Below, piece after piece: positions 27,995-36,681 of a stretch of 36,681 nucleotides of DNA. The position numbers and the translations under genes are program-made. The first letter of the stretch is position 1, and each line of letters starts with the position of its first letter. This stretch comes from Myxococcales bacterium (GTDB taxonomy: Bacteria > Myxococcota_A > Polyangia > Polyangiales > Polyangiaceae): positions 1 to 36,681 of the forward strand of contig PLIR01000249.1 of NCBI GenBank assembly GCA_003139415.1, in the 5' to 3' direction. A model generated the notes under the pieces. It was not told the origin of the DNA. It ran no database searches and saw nothing but the letters and a program-made list of their open reading frames with translations.

Positions 27995-28858
27995 CTACTT
28001 CGCGAAGTACGGATCGAGCGCCTGCTCCATCGTCGTCGGCCCCCTCTCTACACGGTGCCCCGGCTCGACGCCGAGCAGGCCCTTCGTCCCGCCCTCGTAC
28101 ATCTCCTGGAGGAGGTTCGCCATCGAGGCACCGACGCCGCCCTGCTGGATCGCGCCCGAAGCGGCGGACACGGGCAGGTTGAGCAGCTTGATCTCCTTGC
28201 CGAGCTTCTTCGACAGGTACGCGGCCTGGTCGACCGCGCTGTACTCGTGCGTGCCGAGCACGTACACGACCTGCGTCGCGGCGGGCGGCGACAGCAGCGT
28301 GCGCACCGCGACGGCTGCGATGTCGCGCGTCGCGATCGTCGCCACCTTGTGCTCCGGAGGGTAGAAGTTGGGCAGAATCCCCTGGTGCTGCGCGGCGGGC
28401 AGTACGGCGAGCAGGTTCTCCGTGAACGCGCCCGCGCGCAGGAACGTGGAGATCGCGCGAGTCTTCTTCAGCGCGGCTTCTAGAAAGTGGAGGCCCACGA
28501 TGGGGCCGGTGCCCGCGGGGTGCTCGGCGCCCCACGAAGACAGCAGGACCACGTGACGGATGCCGCTCTCGGTGACGGCAGTCGCCTGGGCGCCAATCAT
28601 GAGATCTTGCAAGGCGCGTACGTCGGGCGCGGCAGGCGCCGGCGGCAGAAGCAGGAAGACGCCATCGGCTCCCCGCATCGCGCGCGTCAGGAAGCTCGCA
28701 TCGCTCAGCTCGCCGGCGATCAGCTCGGCCCCTACGAGAGCCTTGGCTTTGGCGACGTCGCGCACAATGGCGCGGACCTTGTGCCCGGCCGCCAAGAGTT
28801 CGCGCGCGATGACCGAACCGACGTGCCCGTTGGCACCCGCCACGACAAAGATGGACAT
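27995..28858 (-). CDS. NAD(P)-binding NmrA-like protein
   Basis: MSIFVVAGANGHVGSVIARELLAAGHKVRAIVRD. Confidence 0.88.
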   Translation of the reverse strand: MSIFVVAGANGHVGSVIARELLAAGHKVRAIVRDVAKAKALVGAELIAGELSDASFLTRAMRGADGVFLLLPPAPAAPDVRALQDLMIGAQATAVTESGIRHVVLLSSWGAEHPAGTGPIVGLHFLEAALKKTRAISTFLRAGAFTENLLAVLPAAQHQGILPNFYPPEHKVATIATRDIAAVAVRTLLSPPAATQVVYVLGTHEYSAVDQAAYLSKKLGKEIKLLNLPVSAASGAIQQGGVGASMANLLQEMYEGGTKGLLGVEPGHRVERGPTTMEQALDPYFAK

Positions 28859-28940
28859 GATGGCCTCCTCAAACAGGTTCGACAGCTGGAGACCTTCGAT
28901 GTCGCGAGCGAAGGAGCAGTTGCACGCGAGTTGCTCTCGG

Positions 28941-31142
28941 TCACGGGACGCAGTTCATGCCGTCGGCCGTGCCGGAGCCGCTGCACGCGCCGGCTGCGCA
29001 GCCCACCCACTCGGCGCAGTGCCCGCTCGTGCACTGGGTATCTGCCGTGCACCAGCAGGCGACGCCCGCGGCCGCGCAAGCTCCAGCGGCCGTGGTGACG
29101 GTATCGCAATTGCCGACCGAGCACGCCCACACGGTCGCCGCCGAGACGAGCGTCTGGCAATCGGCGCCGTCGGTGGCGCCGCTCCCTGAGCACGTGCCGG
29201 TGCACTGCCCGCTGCTGTTGGCGCACTTGCCACTCGAGCAGTCCGAGTCGGCGACGCAGAGGCACGCCGTGTGACCAGCGTTGCAGGCTGGAGTGGGCGA
29301 GAGCGCGGTGACGCAGCCGTAGGCTGGCGCGGCGCCCGTGTTGACGCGGATCCATCCATACCCGCCGCCTCCACCTCCGCCCCCGCCGGCGTAGGACTGA
29401 CCGCGGGCGCCCATCGGACCTCCGTTGGCGGGTGCCGCGGTGGAGCCTCCGCTGTTCGTTCCTCCGTTGCCCCCGGGTGCGCCCGGCCAGGTGTTGACCG
29501 ACGTGGTGTCGGCGCCGTATCCGATGCTGCCGGCGCCGCCCATTCCGCCGTTCGACTGCCGCGTGAGGGAGTTGCTGCTGGCGCTCTCGATGAGGATGTC
29601 GCCGCCGCTGCCGCCGCCGCCGCCGCCCGCCCCATCGTTGTGCGCGGACGCGGGGGACACGGTCGCGCCGGCGCCGCCCGCGCCCCCGTTCGACTTGATC
29701 GTCCCCGAGCCGGAGATCGTGCCAGAGGCAGAGATCTGCAATCCTCCTCCTCCGCCGCCGCCGGTGCCGCCCGCATTGCCGGCGGTGCCGCTCGCACCTG
29801 CTCCGCCGGAGCAGCCGCCCGCCAATGGCACCGCCGTGTCCGTGCCATGCGCGCTCCCGCCGCTCGCTCCGATGGTATCCGTGCCCGTGACCGGGCCGCC
29901 GTCGAAGCCGTTGTACGTCGAGAAGTCACCCCCACCGCCGGCCACAGCGAGGCCACCGCCGCCGCCGCCCGATGCGCCGGCGTCCGTTCCCGCCGTGTAT
30001 GCAGGGCCGGAAGCCCCGCCGCCGCTGGCTCCTGCCGCGCAAGTCGTGGCGCCCGCGCCCGGCGTGCTGCCTTGCGCGCTGGCGTCGATGACTCCCGCAA
30101 TCGTCGCCGCGCCATACACCGCGAGGATGATCGGGTTCGCGCCTGTAAGCGTCAGCGTGTTGCCCGTCGCGACGGTCAGGCTCGCGAACGCGAGGATGTC
30201 GACGGCGTGGCCGCCACCGGCCTGCGCAACGTTCGAATACACGGTCGGGGCGGTCTGGCCGGAGCACCAGCCGGTGAACGCGTGCGAGGTCGAACTGTAC
30301 GTCGTACTGCAGTTGATCGTCGTGCCCGTCGCCGGCGGCGTGTAGCTGCCCGGAGTGAAGTTGCTCGGCGTGTACCCGAACGAGGGCGCGGTGCAGGCCT
30401 CAGGAATGCCCGGCGCGACGAGCGCGCAGCTGAATCCGTCTGACGCTCCCGTGCCCGTGCAGTTCGTGCAGGACACGTCGTTTTGCCCGGTCGTCTTGAC
30501 GCAGTTGCCGCTTTTGCACGCGCTGTCCTGCGTGCAGTAGCAACCCTGGCCCGCTTGAGAGCATGCCCCGCCCTGGGTGTTGCAGCCGCCGGCCGCGCAC
30601 GTGGTCGCGGTCACCGTGGAGAGCGGGCAGGTCGTTCCGCAGCCGAGGCATTGGCCGGCGCTGCACGACTGACCCGCCGCGCAAGCGAAGGCCTGCCCGC
30701 AGCCGCCGCAGTTGTCGACGTCGTTTTGCTCGTCGACGCACGTGCCGTTGCACAGCGTGGGCGCGGTCGCGGGGCAAGCGGCGGCGTCCTCCTCGTCGGC
30801 GACGGCGTCCAGACTGGCGGCGTCGGCAGGCTCGCTTGCGTCGGCGTTCCAGGCGTCGTCCGAGCCGGTTGGCGCGTCCGTGTTCGTCGTCGCGTCGCCG
30901 GTCCCACCGCTAGCGTCGCGCGAGCTGCCGTCCGCACGCGTTCCAGACGTAACATCCCGCGATAGGCTGGCGTCCTGCGGTGTTGCGCCGGCCTCTCCGG
31001 CGCCGGGGTCCGCGTCGCCTTCCGCCGCCGTGCCCCCGGGTGAGTAGCTGGTCAGCCCTGCGATCTGCGCGCAGGCTCCCAGAACTCCCCCAAACACCAC
31101 GACTCCGGCGATCCCCCGAAGTCGGCGCAGCAGGCGCATCAT
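28941..31142 (-). CDS. Glycine-rich, cysteine-cassette lipoprotein
   Basis: Lipobox GGVLGACAQIAG; three Cys cassettes (CYCTQDSACKSGNC, CLCVADSDCSSGKC, CWCTADTQCTSGHC); Gly-rich central region. Confidence 0.8.
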   Translation of the reverse strand: MMRLLRRLRGIAGVVVFGGVLGACAQIAGLTSYSPGGTAAEGDADPGAGEAGATPQDASLSRDVTSGTRADGSSRDASGGTGDATTNTDAPTGSDDAWNADASEPADAASLDAVADEEDAAACPATAPTLCNGTCVDEQNDVDNCGGCGQAFACAAGQSCSAGQCLGCGTTCPLSTVTATTCAAGGCNTQGGACSQAGQGCYCTQDSACKSGNCVKTTGQNDVSCTNCTGTGASDGFSCALVAPGIPEACTAPSFGYTPSNFTPGSYTPPATGTTINCSTTYSSTSHAFTGWCSGQTAPTVYSNVAQAGGGHAVDILAFASLTVATGNTLTLTGANPIILAVYGAATIAGVIDASAQGSTPGAGATTCAAGASGGGASGPAYTAGTDAGASGGGGGGLAVAGGGGDFSTYNGFDGGPVTGTDTIGASGGSAHGTDTAVPLAGGCSGGAGASGTAGNAGGTGGGGGGGLQISASGTISGSGTIKSNGGAGGAGATVSPASAHNDGAGGGGGGSGGDILIESASSNSLTRQSNGGMGGAGSIGYGADTTSVNTWPGAPGGNGGTNSGGSTAAPANGGPMGARGQSYAGGGGGGGGGYGWIRVNTGAAPAYGCVTALSPTPACNAGHTACLCVADSDCSSGKCANSSGQCTGTCSGSGATDGADCQTLVSAATVWACSVGNCDTVTTAAGACAAAGVACWCTADTQCTSGHCAEWVGCAAGACSGSGTADGMNCVP

Positions 31143-31235
31143 CTTTCAGCTTGCGCGATACGCGCTCGAGTTACAAGACGTGCTTTTCGCCCGTTCACGC
31201 GCGTCTCGGGCCGCGCGGACGCGAGGGAAGCGTGG

Positions 31236-32765
31236 CTATTCGGCGGCGCCCGTGTCGGGGGTCGCAACCGTGGGAGCGGCGTTGCCGCGCGGACACGCCC
31301 CGGCCTTCTGGTACTTCTCGCCCTTTAGCCGCTTGAACGCGATGGAGGAGCGCCAGCCGAGGTACGCCTCGTTGAAGCGGACCGCCTCGGCCGGGTCAAG
31401 GTACGGGTTTTTCGCCCCTCCGAGGCTCACGAGGGCAAAGATCTGCTCGGCGACGCTGACGGGGCAGCCTTCGAGCCGCACGTACGGATCCTTGCGCGTC
31501 CCGGCGAGGGCCATCGTGACGTCCTTGATCTTCGCGTAGATGTCGTTCGTGGGGGCCTTGTACGGGTCCTTCGTCGAGCGATCCTTGTACAGGCTCTCCA
31601 CCTTGACGAGTTTGTCGGCGATCTTGCCCTCCCACTTGGCGCAGTCGCCGATGAAGACGACCTTCTCGCCGGGCTTGGCGTCGATCGGTCCATCGTATGC
31701 GCCGAAGACGACATGCAGGCGCGTCATTTTCTTGTCGCACTCGGCGTCGTAGGTGCGAAGGATCTCGATCGCCTCCTCGATGGCCCCGGGGCATCCGCCC
31801 CAGCAGTAGTCCGTGTGCTCGTTCTCCGGCGGCGGTCCGGCGTACGCCGTGATGGCCGTCCCCTCGAAATACTTCTCGACGCGGATGAGGCCCACGTCGA
31901 AGCCGCGCGCCCGCTCCTTGGCCTGCGCGAGGGTGACGTCGCCCGTGATCTTGATCTTGCCGATGTCCATCGTGCCGAAGCCGCGCTCGGACGCCATTCG
32001 AATGTGATCGACCGTCCGCGGATCGAGGCCGATGATCGCGCAGCAGACCGCGTCGAAGGCCACCTGGTTATTTCCCATGATGATGAGCCCCAGGTCGAAC
32101 GGCTTGGGCGTCAGCATCCGCCCTTCGCCCGCGATGATCGCGTCGATGGCGATGAAGTTTGGCTGGATGACGTACTGCAGGTCGGCGATCTTCTCGTTGA
32201 GGCGGTGGTCGTGATCGATCAGCCGGTGCCGGTCGTCCTGGATCCCGATGTAGTTTTTCATCGAGAAGGTGACGGTCGTCCAGGGGTGGGCCTTGAACTT
32301 CGGCGCGTTGACGAAGAAGTCGGCCTTCGCCACGGGCTCGGGCACGAAGACGTAGTCGCGCAGGCGCTTTTCGTGCGTGTACCGGACTTCGACCTGGGGG
32401 ACCTCTTCGAACGGGTAGCGCTTCACCCCATCGAGCCGCGAGAGCACCGCATCGAACCCGCTGTGCTTGAAGACGTATCGCGTCGGGATGGTGATGCCGC
32501 ACCGCTCGCCGACGGCCAGCTCGGTCATCGTCTCCGAGCCGACGTCCTGCAGCGCGAGCAAGAGCCCCTCGCCGAACTCGGCGCGTGTGTGGGCATGCGG
32601 GAACATGTCCCCCGCGCAGACGAGGTTGGGCTTCACGAGCGTCCGCCCCTTGGGGACGATCTTCATCTCGTTTAGCCCTTCGCGAAGGATGGCGCGGATC
32701 CGCTCCGAGTAGTAAGCGTCGCAGTGGCGGATGATGACGTGGGGTTCGGCGGCGTTCGGGTTCAT
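31236..32765 (-). CDS. DUF362 domain-containing protein
   Basis: HVIIRHCDAYYSERIRAILREGLNEM...LVKPNLV...FVNAPKFKAHPWTTVTFSMKNYIG. Confidence 0.85.
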   Translation of the reverse strand: MNPNAAEPHVIIRHCDAYYSERIRAILREGLNEMKIVPKGRTLVKPNLVCAGDMFPHAHTRAEFGEGLLLALQDVGSETMTELAVGERCGITIPTRYVFKHSGFDAVLSRLDGVKRYPFEEVPQVEVRYTHEKRLRDYVFVPEPVAKADFFVNAPKFKAHPWTTVTFSMKNYIGIQDDRHRLIDHDHRLNEKIADLQYVIQPNFIAIDAIIAGEGRMLTPKPFDLGLIIMGNNQVAFDAVCCAIIGLDPRTVDHIRMASERGFGTMDIGKIKITGDVTLAQAKERARGFDVGLIRVEKYFEGTAITAYAGPPPENEHTDYCWGGCPGAIEEAIEILRTYDAECDKKMTRLHVVFGAYDGPIDAKPGEKVVFIGDCAKWEGKIADKLVKVESLYKDRSTKDPYKAPTNDIYAKIKDVTMALAGTRKDPYVRLEGCPVSVAEQIFALVSLGGAKNPYLDPAEAVRFNEAYLGWRSSIAFKRLKGEKYQKAGACPRGNAAPTVATPDTGAAE

Positions 32766-32784
32766 TGGTACGGCCTGGTACCAA
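32765..32784. promoter_or_regulatory. Palindrome TTGGTAC-GGCCTG-GTACCAA in divergent DUF362/DctP intergenic region
   Basis: Perfect 7-6-7 inverted repeat beginning at the DUF362 start codon. Confidence 0.55.
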
Positions 32785-32828
32785 GTTCCCCCCGGGTCGG
32801 GACTCTGTCAATGGCCGGGAGGTCGAGC

Positions 32829-33857
32829 ATGAAACAGTCAATGCAGACGGTTCGCCTTTTGATCTGCTTGACGCTTCTCCTCGCCGGCCTGGCCGTCGGG
32901 GGCACGGCAGCGGCGACCACGATCGTGAAGGTGGGCACGCTCGCGCCCGCGAACTCCCCATGGGCCAAGGGTTTCAAGAAGCTCGCGGCGGACATCGCGA
33001 GCGACACCAACGGAGAGCTCCAGCTCGACTTCCAGTGGAACGCATCGGCGGGCGACGAGGCCCTCATGGTGCAGAAGATCCGCACCGGGCAGCTCGACGC
33101 GGCCGCCGTGACGACGCTTGGCCTCGCGCAGACTGGCGTCACCGATGTGCTCCTCTTCGAGCTCCCGGGCCTCTTTACGAGCTGGGCCAAGCTCGACGAA
33201 GCCCGGGCGGCGCTCAAAGACGACTTCGACCGCCTGTTCGAGGCCAAGGGCTTCACGATCCTCGGCTGGGGCGACCTCGGCCGGCTGCGCACCATGAGCG
33301 TCGGGTTCGAGATCCACCACCCGTCGGACATGCGGGGCAAGGGCATCCCCATGTTCCCCGGCGACCCGATCCAGCCCAAGGTCTTCGCGGCCATCGGGGG
33401 CATCACGCCCAAGCAGGTCTCCCTCGCCGAGATTCTCCCGTCACTGCAGGCCGGGTCGATCAGCGTGATCGTGGCGCCGGCCCTCGCGGCCGAGCAGCTC
33501 CAGTGGGGTTCGCGGATCACCCACGTCAGCACCGAGACGCTCGCCTTCGGCATCGGCGCCTTCATCGCGTCCTCGGCGCGCATGGCCAGCCTGCCGGCGC
33601 AATTCAAGGAAGTCATCGCCCGGCGGGGCCGCGAGGCGTCCGAGCTGCTGAACAAGACGGTGCGCGCGATGGACGACCAGGCTTACGAGCGCCTCAAGAC
33701 GTCGAAGATCATGTACTCGCCGACGGAGTCCGACCGCACCGAGTGGAAGGACATCTTCGTGAAGGTGAGCACCGACCTGCGAGGGACCGTGTTCAACCCG
33801 GCGCTCTTCGACCGCGTCGTCAAGCTGGCGGACAATCCGCTCGTACCGAAGTACTGA
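32829..33857 (+). CDS. TRAP transporter DctP-like solute-binding protein
   Basis: Signal peptide; VKVGTLAPANSPWAKGFKKLAADI...; full-length DctP-like fold. Confidence 0.85.
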   Translation: MKQSMQTVRLLICLTLLLAGLAVGGTAAATTIVKVGTLAPANSPWAKGFKKLAADIASDTNGELQLDFQWNASAGDEALMVQKIRTGQLDAAAVTTLGLAQTGVTDVLLFELPGLFTSWAKLDEARAALKDDFDRLFEAKGFTILGWGDLGRLRTMSVGFEIHHPSDMRGKGIPMFPGDPIQPKVFAAIGGITPKQVSLAEILPSLQAGSISVIVAPALAAEQLQWGSRITHVSTETLAFGIGAFIASSARMASLPAQFKEVIARRGREASELLNKTVRAMDDQAYERLKTSKIMYSPTESDRTEWKDIFVKVSTDLRGTVFNPALFDRVVKLADNPLVPKY

Positions 33858-33931
33858 AACGGGCCGCCGAGTTCACATACTGGTCTTCTGTTCTCCCTCT
33901 GCGTGTCATCGAGGCGGCGTAACTCGGGAGT

Positions 33932-34480
33932 GTGCGTCATGGCGTCTCCCTCGCCCTCGCGGTCGCCGCGGCCGGGGCGTTGCTCGCGCCGTTCGGGCGG
34001 GCGGGGGAGGGGCACGATGGGACGCGGGACGTTTCGACGGTGTTCTTCGTCGCCAAGAGCGAGAACAAGAACCAGGTCCACTACGGGATCCGCCTCGACG
34101 AGGCGTGTGCTCCGTCGGGGGAGACGCCGGTGTACGCGTACTGGCGCATGCTCGAGCGGGGACCGCTCGCGACCGAGCCGCTGCTCTCGCGCGAGGTGCG
34201 GGCGTACGGCGTCGCGGACGAGCGTGTCCTCGAGCGCGGCCCGCGGGTGTCGCGCACCCGGGTGACGCTCGAGGCCCTGCGTTCACGGCCGATGCTCGTC
34301 GAGTCGTACGCGGAGGGGCCGCGGTGCGCCGCGCACGCGACGCTTCCCATCTCGGGTGTCCCTGCCGCGCTCGAGAGCGTCTTCGTGCAGCTCGCCTGGC
34401 CGTTCGGGGTGGCCTATCTGACGCTGTCGGGGAGCGCGATCGCGGACGGCGGGCCCGTGCACGAGCGGGTCGAGCCGTGA
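33932..34480 (+). CDS. DUF4833-like secreted protein
   Basis: FFVAKSENKNQVHYGIRLDEACAPSGETPVYAYWRMLE. Confidence 0.7.
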   Translation: MRHGVSLALAVAAAGALLAPFGRAGEGHDGTRDVSTVFFVAKSENKNQVHYGIRLDEACAPSGETPVYAYWRMLERGPLATEPLLSREVRAYGVADERVLERGPRVSRTRVTLEALRSRPMLVESYAEGPRCAAHATLPISGVPAALESVFVQLAWPFGVAYLTLSGSAIADGGPVHERVEP

Positions 34481-34496
34481 GCGTCGTGTCTCGCCG

Positions 34497-35612
34497 TCAC
34501 CGAAAGAGTCGCCACCGGGGCCCGCGGGCCGCCTCGGCGTAGGCCGTCAGGCACCGCTGAACGGCGTCGGCCCAGCTGAACTTGTCGAGGATGCGGGTGC
34601 GCGCGGCCCGGCCCATGCGTGCGGCGTCGTCAGGGTGAGCCTCGAGCCAACGCAGCTTGTCGCGGATGGCGCCCGCGTCGTTTGGCGGGACGACGAAGCC
34701 GCTGACGCCGTGCTCGACGATCTCCGGCATGCTCGCCACGTCGGTGCAGATGGCCGGGATCCCGCACGCCATCCCTTCGAGCAGCGTCTGCCCGAGCAGC
34801 TCGGGGACAAGGGTCTCGTGACCGTCGTCGGTCCGGTAGACGCTCGGTAGGACGACGCACAGGGCCTGCTGGTAGGCGTCCACGAGATCTTCGTCGCGGC
34901 AGTCGTGACGGAACGACACGTCCTTGCCCTGCGCGAGGGCGCGCAGCTTGACCATGTACTCTGCATCATACGGCTGACCGATGAGGGTCACCGGCACCTC
35001 CGACGTCGCCGCCTCGACGAGGTAGCGTACCCCCTTGTGCGGCATGAGCCGGCCGACATAGAGGCCCCTGCGGCGCGGGCCCATGGCGCGCGGGACGGGG
35101 TGAAACTTGGCGCCGTCCGCCCCGCCGTAGATGACATGCGCCCGAGGGTTGCGATCGTGACCGGCGACGCGCCGGCTGTACTCGCTGATGTGAAGATGGC
35201 CGTCGTACAAGCCATCCGTCGACACGTACGACGAGACGTCCCATCCGCCTCCGCCGAGATCCGTCGCGAAGACGCGCTTGCCGGTGGCGCGCGCGACGAG
35301 CGCCGAGAGCGAGCTTGCCACGATGTGCTGCTGGTGGCAGTGGACGACGTCTGCACGGAGGAGCTCCGGCACGAGGGCGAGCGCCACCGGATTGTGCGGC
35401 TGTCCGCGCACTTTCCAGGCGCCGCCGAGCACCTTGATACAGAGGGGCCCCACGGTCTCCTCGCGTGGCTCGTCTCCGAACGTCAGGAGCGTCGTCGAGA
35501 CCTTCGACGCCATGTGGCGCGCCAGCTCCAGCGCGTACCGCTCGGCACCCCCGACGGTCCCGCGGGGGCCGAAGAGCATCGGGATGGTGTGGACGACGCG
35601 TGGCTCGTTCAT
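34497..35612 (-). CDS. Glycosyltransferase family 4
   Basis: GGAERYALELARHM; YVGRLMPHKGVRYLVEA; ETLVPELLGQTLLEGMACGIPAICTDVASMPEIV. Confidence 0.92.
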   Translation of the reverse strand: MNEPRVVHTIPMLFGPRGTVGGAERYALELARHMASKVSTTLLTFGDEPREETVGPLCIKVLGGAWKVRGQPHNPVALALVPELLRADVVHCHQQHIVASSLSALVARATGKRVFATDLGGGGWDVSSYVSTDGLYDGHLHISEYSRRVAGHDRNPRAHVIYGGADGAKFHPVPRAMGPRRRGLYVGRLMPHKGVRYLVEAATSEVPVTLIGQPYDAEYMVKLRALAQGKDVSFRHDCRDEDLVDAYQQALCVVLPSVYRTDDGHETLVPELLGQTLLEGMACGIPAICTDVASMPEIVEHGVSGFVVPPNDAGAIRDKLRWLEAHPDDAARMGRAARTRILDKFSWADAVQRCLTAYAEAARGPRWRLFR

Positions 35613-36681
35613 GGGAGCTCGGGGCTGTTTCCGGCTGGCAGGGACTCGAACTCCAGGAGCGGAGCGTTGAGACCGGGGCGTGCGTGCATCCAGTAGGGGG
35701 AAGCGCCGAGTCCTCCCCGGACGACCAGGCGAAGCCTGGGCGCGTTGCGGCCTGGTTCGCTCAGCCACTCCGTGAGGTGCAGAGAGGCTACCAGCTCGAC
35801 GATGTAGTCACCCTCGTTCAAGAAGCGCCGCGGGAGCCACCCGACGAGGCGGTTGATCCCTTGCCGGTACACGGGCCATCGCTCGCGCGTCTGGTCGGTT
35901 GCGAGCGACCAGAAGAGAACCTCTCCCGTGGCGGCGGTCACGGCGAATCCGACCGTCAGCGCCGCGCAGCGCGTGGCCACGTCGCCCTCGATGAGCACGC
36001 CCACCTTCTCGTCGGCGCCCGCGCTCCCCGTGAGCGGAGCGAGCCCGGAGTCGACCAGGGCGAAGCGCCTGGGGCTGAAATGAGGGTTGTCCAACCCCTC
36101 GCCGGGAGGTCCGTCGCTCGACCACGCCGACGCGTCGCTCTCATCCGAGAGGTATCGACGAATCACGGCTTCGGTGTCCGAGAAGTCGGCGACCTGTCCG
36201 CGTACGAGCCAAAGGGCCTTGGAGCACAGGGCGCGGACGGCGTTCATCTGGTGGCTCACGAAGAGCACCGTGCGGCCGCCCCGCGCCACGTCCCCCATCT
36301 TTCCGAGGCACTTCTTCTGAAACTCCGCGTCGCCCACGGCGAGGACCTCGTCCACGATCAGGATGTCTGGCTCGAGGTGCGCCGCGACCGCGAAGCCGAG
36401 CCGCATGTACATGCCGGTCGAATAGAACTTGATCGGAGTGTCGATGAACTCTTCGACCTGCGCGAACGCGACGATCTCGTCGAACTTGCGCGCCGTCTCC
36501 GCGCGCTTCATGCCAAGGATGGCGCCGTTCAAGAAGACGTTCTCCCGGCCCGTGAGCTCCATGTGGAACCCGGTGCCCACCTCGAGCAGGCTGCCGACGC
36601 GCCCTTGCACCTCGGCCTGGCCCTCGCTCGGTTCGCTGATCCGGCTGAGGATCTTGAGCAAGGTGCTCTTGCCCGCGCCGT
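35609..36681 (-). CDS. Polysaccharide ABC exporter ATP-binding protein, Wzt-like (5'-truncated by window end)
   Basis: (N)GAGKSTLLKIL Walker A at window edge; YSTGMYMRLGFAVA signature; ILIVDEVLAVGD Walker B; C-terminal Wzt-C-like domain. Confidence 0.9.
   Translation of the reverse strand, partial: GAGKSTLLKILSRISEPSEGQAEVQGRVGSLLEVGTGFHMELTGRENVFLNGAILGMKRAETARKFDEIVAFAQVEEFIDTPIKFYSTGMYMRLGFAVAAHLEPDILIVDEVLAVGDAEFQKKCLGKMGDVARGGRTVLFVSHQMNAVRALCSKALWLVRGQVADFSDTEAVIRRYLSDESDASAWSSDGPPGEGLDNPHFSPRRFALVDSGLAPLTGSAGADEKVGVLIEGDVATRCAALTVGFAVTAATGEVLFWSLATDQTRERWPVYRQGINRLVGWLPRRFLNEGDYIVELVASLHLTEWLSEPGRNAPRLRLVVRGGLGASPYWMHARPGLNAPLLEFESLPAGNSPELP

Noticed and set aside
1-36681. CRISPR arrays, rRNA genes, transposases, integrases
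   Set aside because: No regularly spaced repeats, rRNA-like sequence or recognisable transposase/integrase proteins were found in the frames examined

Overview
High-GC window that looks like a myxobacterial/Polyangia-type chromosome (inferred from lipoprotein style and gene families; taxonomy not testable here). Most strands carry long spurious antisense ORFs, so I chose frames by recognisable protein families. Main content, left to right: an unassigned, possibly accessory end (1-1183) with a putative toxin-like ORF and a tRNA/tmRNA 3'-end-like motif; two coupled membrane glycosyltransferase-type genes; large secreted lipoproteins (a CxxCH/Cys-rich protein and an IgGFc-binding-like protein); an SDR; a sigma/anti-sigma pair; a putative TIM-barrel-like secreted hydrolase convergent with a GH16 enzyme; L-serine dehydratase coupled to an orphan DNA methyltransferase; a DEAD-box helicase; tRNA-His followed by a compact hairpin with a 20-bp duplicate of its 3' end; a PerR/Fur-ahpC-ahpD peroxide cluster with a palindrome over the regulator start codon; an in-frame LysR-HTH::SDR-tail chimera; hydrolases; a PL7 alginate-lyase-like protein; slyX; a parvulin PPIase; an NmrA-like protein; a Gly/Cys-rich lipoprotein; a DUF362/DctP divergent pair with a palindrome in the shared promoter; and the start of a GT4/Wzt-type polysaccharide locus. 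Nothing here is proven to be a new system. The best second looks are the tRNA-His 3'-end duplication with hairpin, the LysR-SDR chimera, the island-like left end, and the unclassified secreted hydrolase candidate.
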